From the NCBI GenBank assembly GCA_030591565.1, contig JAUVAU010000014.1:1-45690 (forward strand): 45,690 bases of DNA, in the 5' to 3' direction. The position numbers and the translations under genes were made by a program. Shown here in pieces: positions 19,330 through 28,722 of this stretch (its first letter is position 1; every line of letters starts with the position of its first letter). The notes under the pieces were generated by a model. That model was not told the origin of the DNA. It did no database searches and saw only the letters and a program-made list of their open reading frames with translations. This DNA comes from Deltaproteobacteria bacterium. GTDB taxonomy: Bacteria > Desulfobacterota > Deferrisomatia > Deferrisomatales > BM512.

Positions 19330-20055
19330 TCAGTCATTCAGCTTCGCGAGAACAAGCTGGAGGTCCTGCCACGCCAGCCGTTTTGCGGCGGGGTTTCTGA
19401 GCAGATAGGCGGGGTGGTAGGTCGCCACCACATTCCACCCCCTGGTTCTTATCACACTTCCCCTCATCCTGCCTATGGGCTCATCCCTGCCGGTAAGGTT
19501 TCTCGCAGCGTGCGCCCCAAGAGCGCAGATCACATCGGGCTTTATCGCGTCGATCTGCTCCCAGAGAAAGCGTATGCACTGCTCGACCTCGTCTTCCCTG
19601 GGGTCACGGTTTCCCGGCGGGCGGCACTTGACCACGTTGGCGATGTAAATCTCTTCGCGCTTAAAACCCATCGCGGCGATCATCCGATTCAAGAGCATCC
19701 CGGCGCGACCGACGAAGGGCTCCCCCTGCCGGTCTTCATCCCTGCCCGGCCCCTCACCGACAAAGAGCAGGCGGGCCTTGGGGTTACCTACTCCGAAGAC
19801 GATGTGGGTCCGCCCCGTGTGGAGCCTGCAGCGGGTGCATTCGCCTATCTCTTCGCGGATCAGCGCGAGTTCACCGCCCTGGGGCGAGGAGATGATGGGG
19901 AGGTCCTTGGGAGAATCCTCTGCTGCGCTGGGCTGGGGCGAAGCGGGACCATCCCTGACTATCCACGCGCCTGAGCGGTGCGCGAAATCAAGGGTCGCCT
20001 TTATCGACGCCTGCAGGCCAGTTTCTTTACCGGCCTCTTTATCGTTCTTCACCAC
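19330..20055 (-). CDS. Family 4 uracil-DNA glycosylase (iron-sulfur type)
   Basis: This enzyme removes uracil from DNA. The core (about residues 65-241) shows the family motifs: [10 protein letters not shown] with two Fe-S cysteines, the [20 protein letters not shown] active-site block, [13 protein letters not shown] and a further Cys in VEQC (the other two Fe-S ligands), and [10 protein letters not shown] near the C-terminus. About 60 residues precede the core, which is longer than minimal family members; this part looks unstructured. The gene follows the lipoprotein gene by 10 bases, in a run with mutS. Confidence 0.9.
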   Translation of the reverse strand: MVKNDKEAGKETGLQASIKATLDFAHRSGAWIVRDGPASPQPSAAEDSPKDLPIISSPQGGELALIREEIGECTRCRLHTGRTHIVFGVGNPKARLLFVGEGPGRDEDRQGEPFVGRAGMLLNRMIAAMGFKREEIYIANVVKCRPPGNRDPREDEVEQCIRFLWEQIDAIKPDVICALGAHAARNLTGRDEPIGRMRGSVIRTRGWNVVATYHPAYLLRNPAAKRLAWQDLQLVLAKLND

Positions 20056-20065
20056 TTTTTACTCT

Positions 20066-20941
20066 TCATTTCGTAGGAGGCTTCGCCACTGGGCGGCGGG
20101 GAATCCAGAAAAGCCCCAGCCGCCGCCAGGAGTCGCCGCCGTTGGAGACCACTACTTCAGTCGCCTCCGGCACTTTTACCTCAAAGCCTTTTTTCGACGG
20201 CGGCGCATCCATCACGAACCGTGAAAACTCCAGAATGATCTCGTCACCCGAGTCATGCCCGCCCACCAGCACAGTATGCGCCACTAACCTCTTATCTGAA
20301 AGAGAGTACCCGGCGTAGGCAGAGTAAACGATCTCGAGCCCCGGCTCCCCACTGCCGCTTCCCCCCGGCGACCCGTCGCGGCTCCCAAGGACCGTCCTCT
20401 CGGGCGGACCCTCTCGGGGGAAGATGACCAGCTGCCAATTGCCCGCATCGTCAGCCAGCTTCAGCACCAAACGATCCTCCCCGCTCCTCCACGCCCCCAC
20501 GGGTTTGCCCATGACCGGCACCCTCCCCGCCATTATCGCGCCCACTATCAGCGCAGCGTTTCGGTTTGAGTCAACGAGCAGCCGCCCCTTGTCGGGCTGG
20601 TATATCCTGCATTCGCCATCGTCCAGACACGCTGCCGAGAGCACCAGCCTGCCCATCGCGCCGGTAAAGGCGTCAAGCTTGAACCCCCTCTCCACCTCCG
20701 ACCTGACTCCGAACTCGGCGCTGCCCATTCCGGGATAGATCACCCGGCCCAGCGCCTTGACATTGACAGGAGCGCCGTTGAACTCCCGGAGCCTCCCCGC
20801 CAATGCTTCCATGTCGACGACTCCCCCCAGCTCGACAGCCTTGATCCTCGGACCGGAGCAGCCCGAGATCGGCCCAATCAGGGCGGCCAGCGCAATGGTT
20901 ATGGCAAACGCGGCAAAGGGGAAGTGGCGCAAGCTCTTCAC
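20066..20941 (-). CDS. Predicted lipoprotein, function unknown
   Basis: A 291-residue protein with a lipoprotein signal: [20 protein letters not shown], then ISGC with the lipidated Cys at residue 28. The rest is beta-rich (many short amphipathic strands) with a Gly/Ser loop around residue 195, compatible with a LolA/LolB-like or DUF4292-type fold; this is an inference. It overlaps the stop of the TPR gene by four bases (ATGA), so the two products may work together at the outer membrane. Lipidation site and co-translation are well supported; role is not. Confidence 0.75.
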   Translation of the reverse strand: MKSLRHFPFAAFAITIALAALIGPISGCSGPRIKAVELGGVVDMEALAGRLREFNGAPVNVKALGRVIYPGMGSAEFGVRSEVERGFKLDAFTGAMGRLVLSAACLDDGECRIYQPDKGRLLVDSNRNAALIVGAIMAGRVPVMGKPVGAWRSGEDRLVLKLADDAGNWQLVIFPREGPPERTVLGSRDGSPGGSGSGEPGLEIVYSAYAGYSLSDKRLVAHTVLVGGHDSGDEIILEFSRFVMDAPPSKKGFEVKVPEATEVVVSNGGDSWRRLGLFWIPRRPVAKPPTK

Positions 20942-22581
20942 TTCAGCTCATCCAGCTTCCCGGACAGCGCTTGGCTTTCCGGCTTGAGTTCCAGCGCCTT
21001 GGTGTAAGCGTCCTTCGCCCCGTCCTTGTCCCCAAGTTTAAGCTTCGCGTCTCCAAGGTGCTCCCATATCACTTCATCCTCCGGGGCCAAAACCACCGCT
21101 TTTTCAAGAGCCTCAATAGCCTCTTCGGTGCGCCCCTGCTTGAAGTAGACCCAACCCAGGCTGTCGATGATGTAGCCATTGCCCGGCATCAACTCGACCG
21201 CTTTTTTTACCATCACCTCGGCCGCATCGAGTTTGATCCCCTTGTCGGCGTAGGTATAGCCCAGGTAGTTGAGCGCATGGGGGTGCTCGGGGTCGATCTC
21301 AAGAACCCCCTGCATCAGCTCCACGCTCTTTTCCCAGTCGCCCGTCTTGTCGTAGAGCGTGCCGAGGGTGAAAAGCAGCCGGGTAGTCTCACTATCCGCC
21401 GGGATGTTGGCGAGAAAGTCTTCAAGCGCCTTGATCCCCTTCCCGTACACCTTCATCTCCTGATAGAGGGCAGCCAGCGCCAGCACGGCGTCGGGGTCGG
21501 CGGGGTGCGCCTGGAACCATTTTTTGTAATCTGTCTCGGCCTGCTCTATCTTGCCCAGCGCTTGCAACGCCCGGGTCTTCCTGATGAGGGCGTCCATGTA
21601 GAGGGCGCTCTCCGGCCCGATGCGGTTTAGCGCTTTCAGCGCCTTTTCATTGTTGTCCAGCTCCAGCTCCGCGATGCCGATGAAGAACCATGTGCGCGCA
21701 TCGCGCTGGTCGGGGTCGATCTTTTCAAGGACCGTCCTGGCCTCTTGTGGGCGGTTGGCCAGCAGGTTCAAGAGGCCGACCTTGAGCAGATGGATCGTCT
21801 CCCGGGGGAGCCACTTTTGGGCCTCGTCCAGAGCCGCCACGGCTTCATCCTTCCTGTCGAGGTCCAGGAGCAGCTGAACGAACTCTATGCGTATCTGAAT
21901 TATGTGGGGGTTGATACTGATAAGTTTTTCAAACTTCTCTATCGCTTCGGCGTTTCTTCCACTTCTCACCAAGAGCTTGGCGAGCGCTTCCAGCCCCTGC
22001 TGATGGGTCGGCATCTTTTCCAGCGCCTTGACCAGGTACTTTTCGGCTTCCACGTCCTGGTCCAGGAACTCAAAACTTCTTCCCAGATGGAAGTTGGCTT
22101 CGGCGCTGTCATGCTTTTCCACCCACAGGCGGGCCAGTTCGTTTTGCTCCTTGAACCGTTTTTCGCCCCCGAGGAGTTTGACGGCCAACCCGAAGGCCTT
22201 GGGGTCACCGCCTCCCTCGGCGGCCTTGACGGCGACATCCACAGCTTCCCCTTTGCGGTCGGCCAGGACAAGGGTTCGAGCTTTATTGATAAGCAGCTCG
22301 GGGTGGTCGGGCCGGTACTCAAGGCCTTTATTCAACACCCCAAGCGCCTGCTCGGTCTCTCCGAAGAGGAGGTAGAGCCGCGAGAGCCTTAGCCGTGGCT
22401 CTGCCGCTGCCGGGTCGATCTCCACCGCGACCTTGTAATACTCGGCGGCGGTGTCGTAGTCGCCGGTCCGCTGGGCCAGGTGGCCCTTCATAATCTGCTC
22501 GGAGGAGAGACCCTTGGCGTGCGCCGCAGGGGCAAAAACAATCGCATATAAAGCCGCTAGCGCGGCCAGCCATTTAATCAT
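20938..22581 (-). CDS. Secreted TPR-repeat protein
   Basis: A 547-residue protein with a signal peptide (MIKWLAALAALYAIVFAPAA, cleavage after AHA) and then about a dozen tetratricopeptide units covering nearly the whole chain, with the regular small/aromatic positions and the NYLGYTYADKG and DSLGWVYFKQGR units near the C-terminus. It is presumably a periplasmic or outer-membrane-associated scaffold. The ATG at 22581 overlaps the mutS stop by eight bases and has GAGGAG upstream; a start 12 codons earlier is less likely. It is coupled to the following lipoprotein gene. Confidence 0.85.
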   Translation of the reverse strand: MIKWLAALAALYAIVFAPAAHAKGLSSEQIMKGHLAQRTGDYDTAAEYYKVAVEIDPAAAEPRLRLSRLYLLFGETEQALGVLNKGLEYRPDHPELLINKARTLVLADRKGEAVDVAVKAAEGGGDPKAFGLAVKLLGGEKRFKEQNELARLWVEKHDSAEANFHLGRSFEFLDQDVEAEKYLVKALEKMPTHQQGLEALAKLLVRSGRNAEAIEKFEKLISINPHIIQIRIEFVQLLLDLDRKDEAVAALDEAQKWLPRETIHLLKVGLLNLLANRPQEARTVLEKIDPDQRDARTWFFIGIAELELDNNEKALKALNRIGPESALYMDALIRKTRALQALGKIEQAETDYKKWFQAHPADPDAVLALAALYQEMKVYGKGIKALEDFLANIPADSETTRLLFTLGTLYDKTGDWEKSVELMQGVLEIDPEHPHALNYLGYTYADKGIKLDAAEVMVKKAVELMPGNGYIIDSLGWVYFKQGRTEEAIEALEKAVVLAPEDEVIWEHLGDAKLKLGDKDGAKDAYTKALELKPESQALSGKLDELK

Positions 22582-25306
22582 CCGACTCCTCTTCCTCTCC
22601 CTCAAATTCCCCCTCAACTGCCAGAACCCGCCTCGCCTCCTTGCTCAACCCATCCAATGACAGGAGCGCTTCAAGGGGCGAGAGGTTGTCGGTCCTGAGC
22701 CTGGAAAGCTCGTCGAGCACCTTATCCCTTCTCGTGTTGTCCACGCCAAGGAAAAGGTCCAGCTGCCGGTTCGCCACCTCGGGCTTGCGCGTGGCGGAGT
22801 GGGCGAATTTGGGAACTCCGCGCTCGTCCAGCTCACCGCTCTCCAGATTGCCCAGCACTTCTCGCGCCCTGTCGGTGACTTTTTGCGGCAACCCAGCCAG
22901 CTTGGCGACCTCTATCCCATAGGAGCGGGAGACGCCACCCTCCACCAGGCGGCGAAGGAAGATGATGTTGCCCTGCCACTGCTTCACCGCCACGTTGTAG
23001 TTCTTGATCCCCTTCAGCGTGCGGGCCAGATCGGTCAACTCATGGTAATGGGTGGCGAAGAGGGTGCGCGCACCCAGGTCATGTATGTACTCCGCCACCG
23101 CCCAGGCGATTGCCAGCCCGTCGAAGGTGGAGGTGCCACGGCCCAGCTCGTCGAGAATGACCAGGCTGCGCTTGGTGGCGTTGGTTAAAATGGTGGCGGC
23201 TTCCATCATTTCGACCATGAAAGTGGAGTGGCCCCGCGCCAGATCGTCGGACGCCCCCACCCGGGTGAACACCCTGTCCACCACGCCGATGGAGGCGGAC
23301 TCGGCGGGGATAAAAGAGCCCATCTGGGCCATCAGCACCATCAGCGCCGTCTGGCGAAGGATGGTGGACTTGCCGCTCATGTTGGGGCCGGTGATGACCA
23401 GCAGCCTGTCCGCGACCTCGCCAAACCTTACGTCGTTGGGGACGAACCGCTCACCGGTATCAACCGCCTCGACCACCGGATGTCTGCCCCCGACTATCTC
23501 CAGCTGCGCTCCCGAGTGGACATGGGGCCTGACGTAGCGATTTTGCACCGCCAGCTCGGCCAGCGCCGCCACCACATCCACCACGGCCACCGCCGTTGCG
23601 GTGCCACGCAAACGGGCTACAAACTCGCCTACCCGCCCCCGAAGCTCGATGAAGAGATTAAGCTCCATCACCCGGCACCGCTCCTCGGCGCCAAGGACCT
23701 TGGCCTCCATCTCTTTCAGCTCCGGGGTGATATATCTTTCGGCATTGGCGAGGGTCTGTTTGCGCTCATAATCCTCGGGCACCTGCTCAAGGCGGGCGCG
23801 GCTGACTTCGATGTAATAACCAAAAACTTTATTAAAACCGATCTTGAGCGAATTTATCCCGGTCTTTTCCCGTTCACCCGCCTGAAGCTCCGCGATCCAG
23901 CTGCGTCCTCCCTTCTGGATTTCGCGCAGCTGGTCTATTTCCGCATCAAACCCTTCACGTATTATCCCACCCTCGGTGATCAGGGCGGGCGGCTCGTCCG
24001 CTATGGCGCGGGCCAGCAGCCCGGCGACCTCCGGGAGGGGGTCCAGCGCTTCGACCCACTGCACTAGGTAGGGGTCCTCCAACGTTGCGGCCAGCCCGCC
24101 AAGTTCTCCGATCGCCTCCAATGAGCGGCGAAGCGCCACCAGATCGCGGGCGTTGGCCGAGGTCATCGCCACCTTGCCCGTTAGCCGCTCCACATCAGCC
24201 ACGCTGCGCAGCGCGTCGCGCAGGTTGCGCCTGGTCTCACCCAGCGAGACCAGCTCGGCCACCGCGCCGTGGCGCTGTGCAATCGCCTCCACATCCAGCA
24301 GCGGATAAGCCAGTCTACGGCGCAGCTCCCTACCGCCCATGGCGGTGCGGGTCATGTCCATCAGGGAAACAAGAGACCCTTTGCGCTGGCCCGCCATCGT
24401 GTGGAAGAGCTCAAGGTTTCGCTGGGTCGTGCGGCCTATGAACATCACCTCGGACGCCACGTGGCGCGCCGGTATGCATACCGCTTCCAGCCCTTTTTTG
24501 TTGTGGGTCTCAAGGTAATTCAGCGCAAGCGCCGCCGCCGAGAACCCCACCCCCATGGACTCAAGCTCAAAATCTCCCAGGTCGCGCAAGCCGAAGTGTT
24601 TTGCCAGCCTTTTGTGCGCCGCGTCAACCGAGGGAGCCGCTTGCACCAGTGTGGTGGACACCTCTTTGTCCACCCAGGCGGGAGGTTGCCCACCACCATC
24701 GGGGTCGGCTATCACTATCTCGTGGGCGGCTATCCTGCCCAGCTCCTCACCCATGGACTCGTCGTCCTCGGCCTCGCCCACCCGGAACTCGCCGGTGGTC
24801 ACATCGAGATAGGCGAACCCCCATCCGGCGTCATCGGCCACGGCGGCCATGAGATAACGGGGCGCACGCGCATCGATCATCTCGGTGTCGGTGACGAGGC
24901 CGGGGGTGATGACCTGGACCACGTCGCGCTTGACGAGCTTCGTGGTCTGGCTCGCGTCCTCCACCTGGTCGCATATGGCGACCTTGTGGCCGCTGGTGAC
25001 CAATCTGTTGATGTAGTTGCGCGCCGAGTGGTGGGGCACTCCGCACATGGGGATGGCGTCTGCCCCCTTGGACCTGCTGGTCAGCGTTATCTCAAGGATT
25101 TCAGAGGCCGTCACGGCGTCCTCGAAGAACATCTCGTAGAAATCGCCCAGCCGGAAAAAGAGGATGCAGTCGGGGTACTTCTCTTTTTGTTCGAGGTACT
25201 GGCGCATCATGGGGGTGACGCGCTCCGGGCGCATTGCTGAAACTTCAGGGCTTAAAACTTCGGGGCCTGACACTTCGGGCGCCGGCGATTCGGGATTCCG
25301 AGTCAT
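22574..25306 (-). CDS. mutS: DNA mismatch repair protein MutS
   Basis: MutS recognises mismatches as a dimer and signals to MutL. The mismatch-wedge motif FYE is at residues 56-58 within LGDFYEMFFEDA. The ATPase domain has Walker A GPNMSGKST, Walker B ILDELGRGTSTFDG and the FATHYHELTDL block. At 910 residues the protein is slightly long. The first 24 residues are a PEVS/PEVL repeat preceding the usual start region (TPMMRQYLEQKEKYPDC), so an ATG at 25234 is a possible alternative, though it too has no good ribosome site. mutL is also in this window, about 20 kb away. Confidence 0.96.
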   Translation of the reverse strand: MTRNPESPAPEVSGPEVLSPEVSAMRPERVTPMMRQYLEQKEKYPDCILFFRLGDFYEMFFEDAVTASEILEITLTSRSKGADAIPMCGVPHHSARNYINRLVTSGHKVAICDQVEDASQTTKLVKRDVVQVITPGLVTDTEMIDARAPRYLMAAVADDAGWGFAYLDVTTGEFRVGEAEDDESMGEELGRIAAHEIVIADPDGGGQPPAWVDKEVSTTLVQAAPSVDAAHKRLAKHFGLRDLGDFELESMGVGFSAAALALNYLETHNKKGLEAVCIPARHVASEVMFIGRTTQRNLELFHTMAGQRKGSLVSLMDMTRTAMGGRELRRRLAYPLLDVEAIAQRHGAVAELVSLGETRRNLRDALRSVADVERLTGKVAMTSANARDLVALRRSLEAIGELGGLAATLEDPYLVQWVEALDPLPEVAGLLARAIADEPPALITEGGIIREGFDAEIDQLREIQKGGRSWIAELQAGEREKTGINSLKIGFNKVFGYYIEVSRARLEQVPEDYERKQTLANAERYITPELKEMEAKVLGAEERCRVMELNLFIELRGRVGEFVARLRGTATAVAVVDVVAALAELAVQNRYVRPHVHSGAQLEIVGGRHPVVEAVDTGERFVPNDVRFGEVADRLLVITGPNMSGKSTILRQTALMVLMAQMGSFIPAESASIGVVDRVFTRVGASDDLARGHSTFMVEMMEAATILTNATKRSLVILDELGRGTSTFDGLAIAWAVAEYIHDLGARTLFATHYHELTDLARTLKGIKNYNVAVKQWQGNIIFLRRLVEGGVSRSYGIEVAKLAGLPQKVTDRAREVLGNLESGELDERGVPKFAHSATRKPEVANRQLDLFLGVDNTRRDKVLDELSRLRTDNLSPLEALLSLDGLSKEARRVLAVEGEFEGEEEESDD

Positions 25307-25328
25307 GGGGAGGCGCTACCCATACGAC

Positions 25329-25820
25329 TCAAAGGGTCGGTTCCTCATCCAGGGGAAGGGGTGAGGATTTGGTGGGGGGGACCTCCAACATTGCTTTAAC
25401 AGGTGTCGCCCCAATGGCTACGGGCTTCTCGGAAGAGGGTACCTCATCAGCCTTCTTATCCCCGGAGAGGGGTTTGGGCGGCGGGGGCAGCTTTTCCTTG
25501 TCTATCTTGGTCTGCTCGCCCTCAAGCTCCGAAACCCTTTTCTCCAGCGCCTTCACCTTGCGTTTGGCCAGACGTATCTCGGTCTTGCGCGCCACTCTCT
25601 CGAAAATGCCGCCAAAACCAGCCATCATCACACCGATGAGAAAAAAGGAGATGAAGAGGAAGACCACCGGAAATTCAGGGGTCTGGTAGGTCAGCCCTTC
25701 GGAGTAGAGGTCGAAGGAGAAGCTGATCTCCTGGCTTAACGGTGTCATGTTCTGATAGCCGAAGAGCACTACCCCGGCCAGCACGAAAGCCAGGAATATT
25801 TTCTTAATAAAAGCGAACAT
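25329..25820 (-). CDS. LapA-domain (DUF1049) inner-membrane protein
   Basis: A 163-residue protein with two membrane segments (about 4-21 and 50-70) flanking a short loop, then a basic coiled coil (about 75-105). A proline/lysine-rich, disordered tail follows. This is the layout of the LapA/DUF1049 family, small inner-membrane proteins that in E. coli (LapA/YciS) pair with LapB in controlling lipopolysaccharide synthesis. No LapB is adjacent. AGGAGG precedes the ATG. mutS starts 22 bases after it. Confidence 0.75.
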   Translation of the reverse strand: MFAFIKKIFLAFVLAGVVLFGYQNMTPLSQEISFSFDLYSEGLTYQTPEFPVVFLFISFFLIGVMMAGFGGIFERVARKTEIRLAKRKVKALEKRVSELEGEQTKIDKEKLPPPPKPLSGDKKADEVPSSEKPVAIGATPVKAMLEVPPTKSSPLPLDEEPTL

Positions 25821-25876
25821 CGCTGCCTCCTGAAAAAACTGTCCTACTCAAACAAACATCATAGCTTATTTTATCA

Positions 25877-26362
25877 TCATCTTGAAAACCCGCGTTTCAA
25901 TTCCGCGAAAATTTCTTCCATGTGCACCGGCATGACCCTCACATCGCCCAGCACCGGCATAAAGTTGGAGTCACCCTTCCAGCGCGGCACGACGTGCAGA
26001 TGGAGATGGTCGGTTATGCCCGCCCCCGCTGCCTCGCCAAGGTTCAGCCCCAGGTTGTAGCCGTCGGGGGCCAGCACCCCGTCAAGCGCCGCCTTACTTT
26101 TAACCGCCAAGGTCCAGAGTTCCCTGCTCTCCCCCTCGGTCAGCTCTTCCATCCCGCCCACGTGGCGCAACGGAGTTATCATCAGGTGGCCCGAGGTGTA
26201 GGGGTAGCGGTTCATGATGACCATCACCTGCTCGCCCGTGTGGACCACAAGAGAGGCGGGGTCATCCCTATTGGCGGCGGCGTGGCAAAACACGCAACCC
26301 TCGACGCGCTCGCCCCCCACGTAGACTTTGCGCCACGGCGCCCATAAAAGTTTCGGACTCAT
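25877..26362 (-). CDS. HIT-family nucleotide hydrolase
   Basis: A 161-residue histidine-triad protein. The catalytic motif is HLHLHVVPRW (HxHxHxx), and a Cys-x-x-Cys (CVFC) plus His near the N-terminus suggests a structural zinc. Close family members hydrolyse dinucleoside polyphosphates such as Ap4A or AMP-linked compounds; the substrate here is unknown. It overlaps the upstream phosphodiesterase gene by four bases. Confidence 0.9.
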   Translation of the reverse strand: MSPKLLWAPWRKVYVGGERVEGCVFCHAAANRDDPASLVVHTGEQVMVIMNRYPYTSGHLMITPLRHVGGMEELTEGESRELWTLAVKSKAALDGVLAPDGYNLGLNLGEAAGAGITDHLHLHVVPRWKGDSNFMPVLGDVRVMPVHMEEIFAELKRGFSR

Positions 26363-26856
26363 CCACCGACCTCCACTATGCGTGCCCCAATCCCCGTCCC
26401 GGTCACCTCAATCATCGCGACGGTGCCCACACCCGACCCCCGGGGCCAGAAGGGGGAGCCGGGATTCACCAGCAGCAAGCTTCCAATCCGCTTCACCAGC
26501 GGCCTGTGGCTGTGGCCGAAGATTATAACGTCGGGGAGGGGATCGAACCAGCTCACCACCCTCTTTTCCAACCCAACCCCTGAGCCGGAGCCGTGGACGA
26601 TACCGATGGTCACGCCGCCCAGCTCTACCGTTCGCTTTACCGGCAACCGGCCCGCGCCGGTGTGAAAATCCATATTACCGGACACCCCGTAATAGGGGCG
26701 CGCTTCAACGTGTTCAAGATGCTCCACGACATCAGCGCCGGTGTGGTCGCCGGCGTGGATGATTACATCAGCCTCGGCCAGCACCCCCTCCACCACCCTC
26801 GCCATGGATGCGTCAAAGGTATCGGTATGGGTGTCCGAGATGACCCCGATCAACAT
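26359..26856 (-). CDS. YfcE/MJ0936-type metallophosphoesterase
   Basis: A 165-residue calcineurin-like phosphodiesterase. All metal-ligand motifs are visible: DTH at residues 8-10, GDHT, GNMD, a His in GIVHGSG, and GHSH. This small subfamily hydrolyses phosphodiesters in vitro; its physiological substrate is unknown. It sits between dtd (4-base gap) and the HIT gene (4-base overlap) in a run headed by an M23 peptidase. Confidence 0.9.
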   Translation of the reverse strand: MLIGVISDTHTDTFDASMARVVEGVLAEADVIIHAGDHTGADVVEHLEHVEARPYYGVSGNMDFHTGAGRLPVKRTVELGGVTIGIVHGSGSGVGLEKRVVSWFDPLPDVIIFGHSHRPLVKRIGSLLLVNPGSPFWPRGSGVGTVAMIEVTGTGIGARIVEVGG

Positions 26857-26860
26857 CGCC

Positions 26861-27310
26861 TCAGAACCCTTTTCGAGAATCCAGCAGCAGGGTGACCGGC
26901 CCCTCGTTAACCAGCTCCACCGACATCTCCGCCCTGAAAACTCCGGTCTCTACCCGGTGCCCCTTCTCCTTCAACCCACTCGCCACGCGGAGATAAAGCT
27001 CCTCGGCCAGCGCAAGGGGGGCGGAGCGCACAAAGGAGGGCCGCCTGCCCTTGCGGCAATCGCCGATGAGGGTGAACTGGCTTATCAGCAGCACTTCCCC
27101 ATCCACCGCCTCAAGCGGCAGGTTCATCTTGCCTTCATCATCCTCGAAGACGCGCAGCCCTGAAATTTTATCCACCAGGTAATCGGCGTCGCTTACGGTG
27201 TCGCCCTCCTCCACCCCCAGAAGGACCATGAAGCCGGTCCCGATGGAGCCGACACACTTGCCCCCCACCGTGACGGCAGCGCTACTCACCCGCTGGACCA
27301 CACCCCTCAA
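26861..27310 (-). CDS. dtd: D-aminoacyl-tRNA deacylase
   Basis: Dtd removes D-amino acids (and glycine) mischarged on tRNA. The 149 residues match the family length. The catalytic SQFTL block and the NEGPVT motif near the C-terminus are present, and the start MRGVVQRVSSAAVTV is typical. The ATG overlaps the M23 peptidase stop by four bases. Confidence 0.93.
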   Translation of the reverse strand: MRGVVQRVSSAAVTVGGKCVGSIGTGFMVLLGVEEGDTVSDADYLVDKISGLRVFEDDEGKMNLPLEAVDGEVLLISQFTLIGDCRKGRRPSFVRSAPLALAEELYLRVASGLKEKGHRVETGVFRAEMSVELVNEGPVTLLLDSRKGF

Positions 27311-28620
27311 AGGATGCTCTCCGCAACACGGGTGCCCAGCTCAAGGCGGTCAAGCTGCCCGGTCCAGTTTAGCGCCCACTGGGTGAACTCCTCCATCTGC
27401 CCTTCGGGCACAGGCGGTCCGGGCTTGTACTTCTCTCTTATGGGGTTGACCCACCTGCCGCTCTTCTTGACCCGGTAGTCGAGATGGGGACCGGTGGACA
27501 TCCCGGTGGACCCCACATACCCGATCACCTGCCCCTGGCCCACGCTCGCACCCCTCCTGACGCCCTTGGCGTACCGGCTCAGATGAAGGTAATAAGTCTC
27601 ATACCCCATGGCATGGCGGATCGATATCATATTACCGTTCTGCCCTTTTCTACCCGCGAACATCACTGTGCCGTTGGCCACCGACCACACCGGAGTCCCT
27701 ATGGGGGCGGCATAGTCGACACCCAAATGCGGCTTCACCTTTTTTGTTATGGGGTGTCTGCGCCTGTAACTGAAACGTGAAGATATCCGGCTGAACTGGA
27801 GCGGCGCGCGCAGAAAGCTCTTCCGCACGCTCTTGCCCGAGTCCTCAAAATAGCCCTTGGTCTCGCCCGAGTTGAAATAGATGGCGCGGTGCGTCTCGTC
27901 CCTGTCCCGGTAGCTCGCCGCCAGTATCTTGCCATTGCCGAGGAATTCGCCGTCGGCATAGAGCTTTTCGTAGACAACCCGGAACTCGTCGCCGTTTTGC
28001 GACTCGTGGGTGAAGTCCACATCCCAGGAGAAGAGGTCGATAAAGCTCATTATAAGATCGGGGTCCGCCCCCGAGCGCTGGAAGGACTCCCACAGCGAAC
28101 CCCGCAAGGTGCCTGCCACTTCGTCGCGCGTCCTTGTCATGGGGACCTCAATGCGTTCGGGCTCCCAATCGCTACCGTTCCAGTAGACCTCATACCGTTC
28201 CACCGGGCTCCGACGATAGGAGAAGTGGCTGATCTGTCCGTCGGCGATCCAGATTGAATATTTATCACCGGGCCTTGAGCGACGCGGGTCGAAGACTTTT
28301 TTGAGCCTCTTTCCAAACGCCAGCGAGCGCCCCGCCGAGATGCCCGCCCCGCGAAGGACGAGGTCGAGATTTTCGCCGCTCTTTATCACCCCGCTCACAT
28401 TGACCGCGCCGTTTGACTCGAAGGCGGCATTTTCCAGCATCGCCAGCCGCTCACGCGAATCGGCCGGGCCATTGGCGGGTGAGGAGAATTCATCCAAACG
28501 TTTTAGCGACTCCTGGCCGAAGAGCGGAATGACGGCGGACCACAACCTCTGCGGCCTGCCGATGAGCAGCACACAGGCCAGCGCCAAAACAATGTGTAAT
28601 ACATAGTGGTTATGCTTCAT
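27307..28620 (-). CDS. M23-family murein endopeptidase
   Basis: A 437-residue envelope protein of MepM type, which cuts peptidoglycan cross-links or recruits amidases. It begins with a signal anchor (about 5-27). The middle holds an OapA/LysM-like region (about 75-290) and the LytM peptidase domain lies at about 295-400. Zinc ligands are visible in HLGVDYAAP, and the second cluster YYLHLSRYAKG and GPHLDYRV contains the expected histidines, so the domain looks active. It heads the run with dtd, phosphodiesterase and HIT genes. Confidence 0.88.
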   Translation of the reverse strand: MKHNHYVLHIVLALACVLLIGRPQRLWSAVIPLFGQESLKRLDEFSSPANGPADSRERLAMLENAAFESNGAVNVSGVIKSGENLDLVLRGAGISAGRSLAFGKRLKKVFDPRRSRPGDKYSIWIADGQISHFSYRRSPVERYEVYWNGSDWEPERIEVPMTRTRDEVAGTLRGSLWESFQRSGADPDLIMSFIDLFSWDVDFTHESQNGDEFRVVYEKLYADGEFLGNGKILAASYRDRDETHRAIYFNSGETKGYFEDSGKSVRKSFLRAPLQFSRISSRFSYRRRHPITKKVKPHLGVDYAAPIGTPVWSVANGTVMFAGRKGQNGNMISIRHAMGYETYYLHLSRYAKGVRRGASVGQGQVIGYVGSTGMSTGPHLDYRVKKSGRWVNPIREKYKPGPPVPEGQMEEFTQWALNWTGQLDRLELGTRVAESIL

Positions 28621-28722
28621 GGACCCTTTTGGGACCTCCGTTTTTTATATTGCTAATGAACCCTGTTCAGTTTTTAATATTAATCCGCCGGATATTAGTC
28701 CAGTAACCTCGGCGATTCAACC

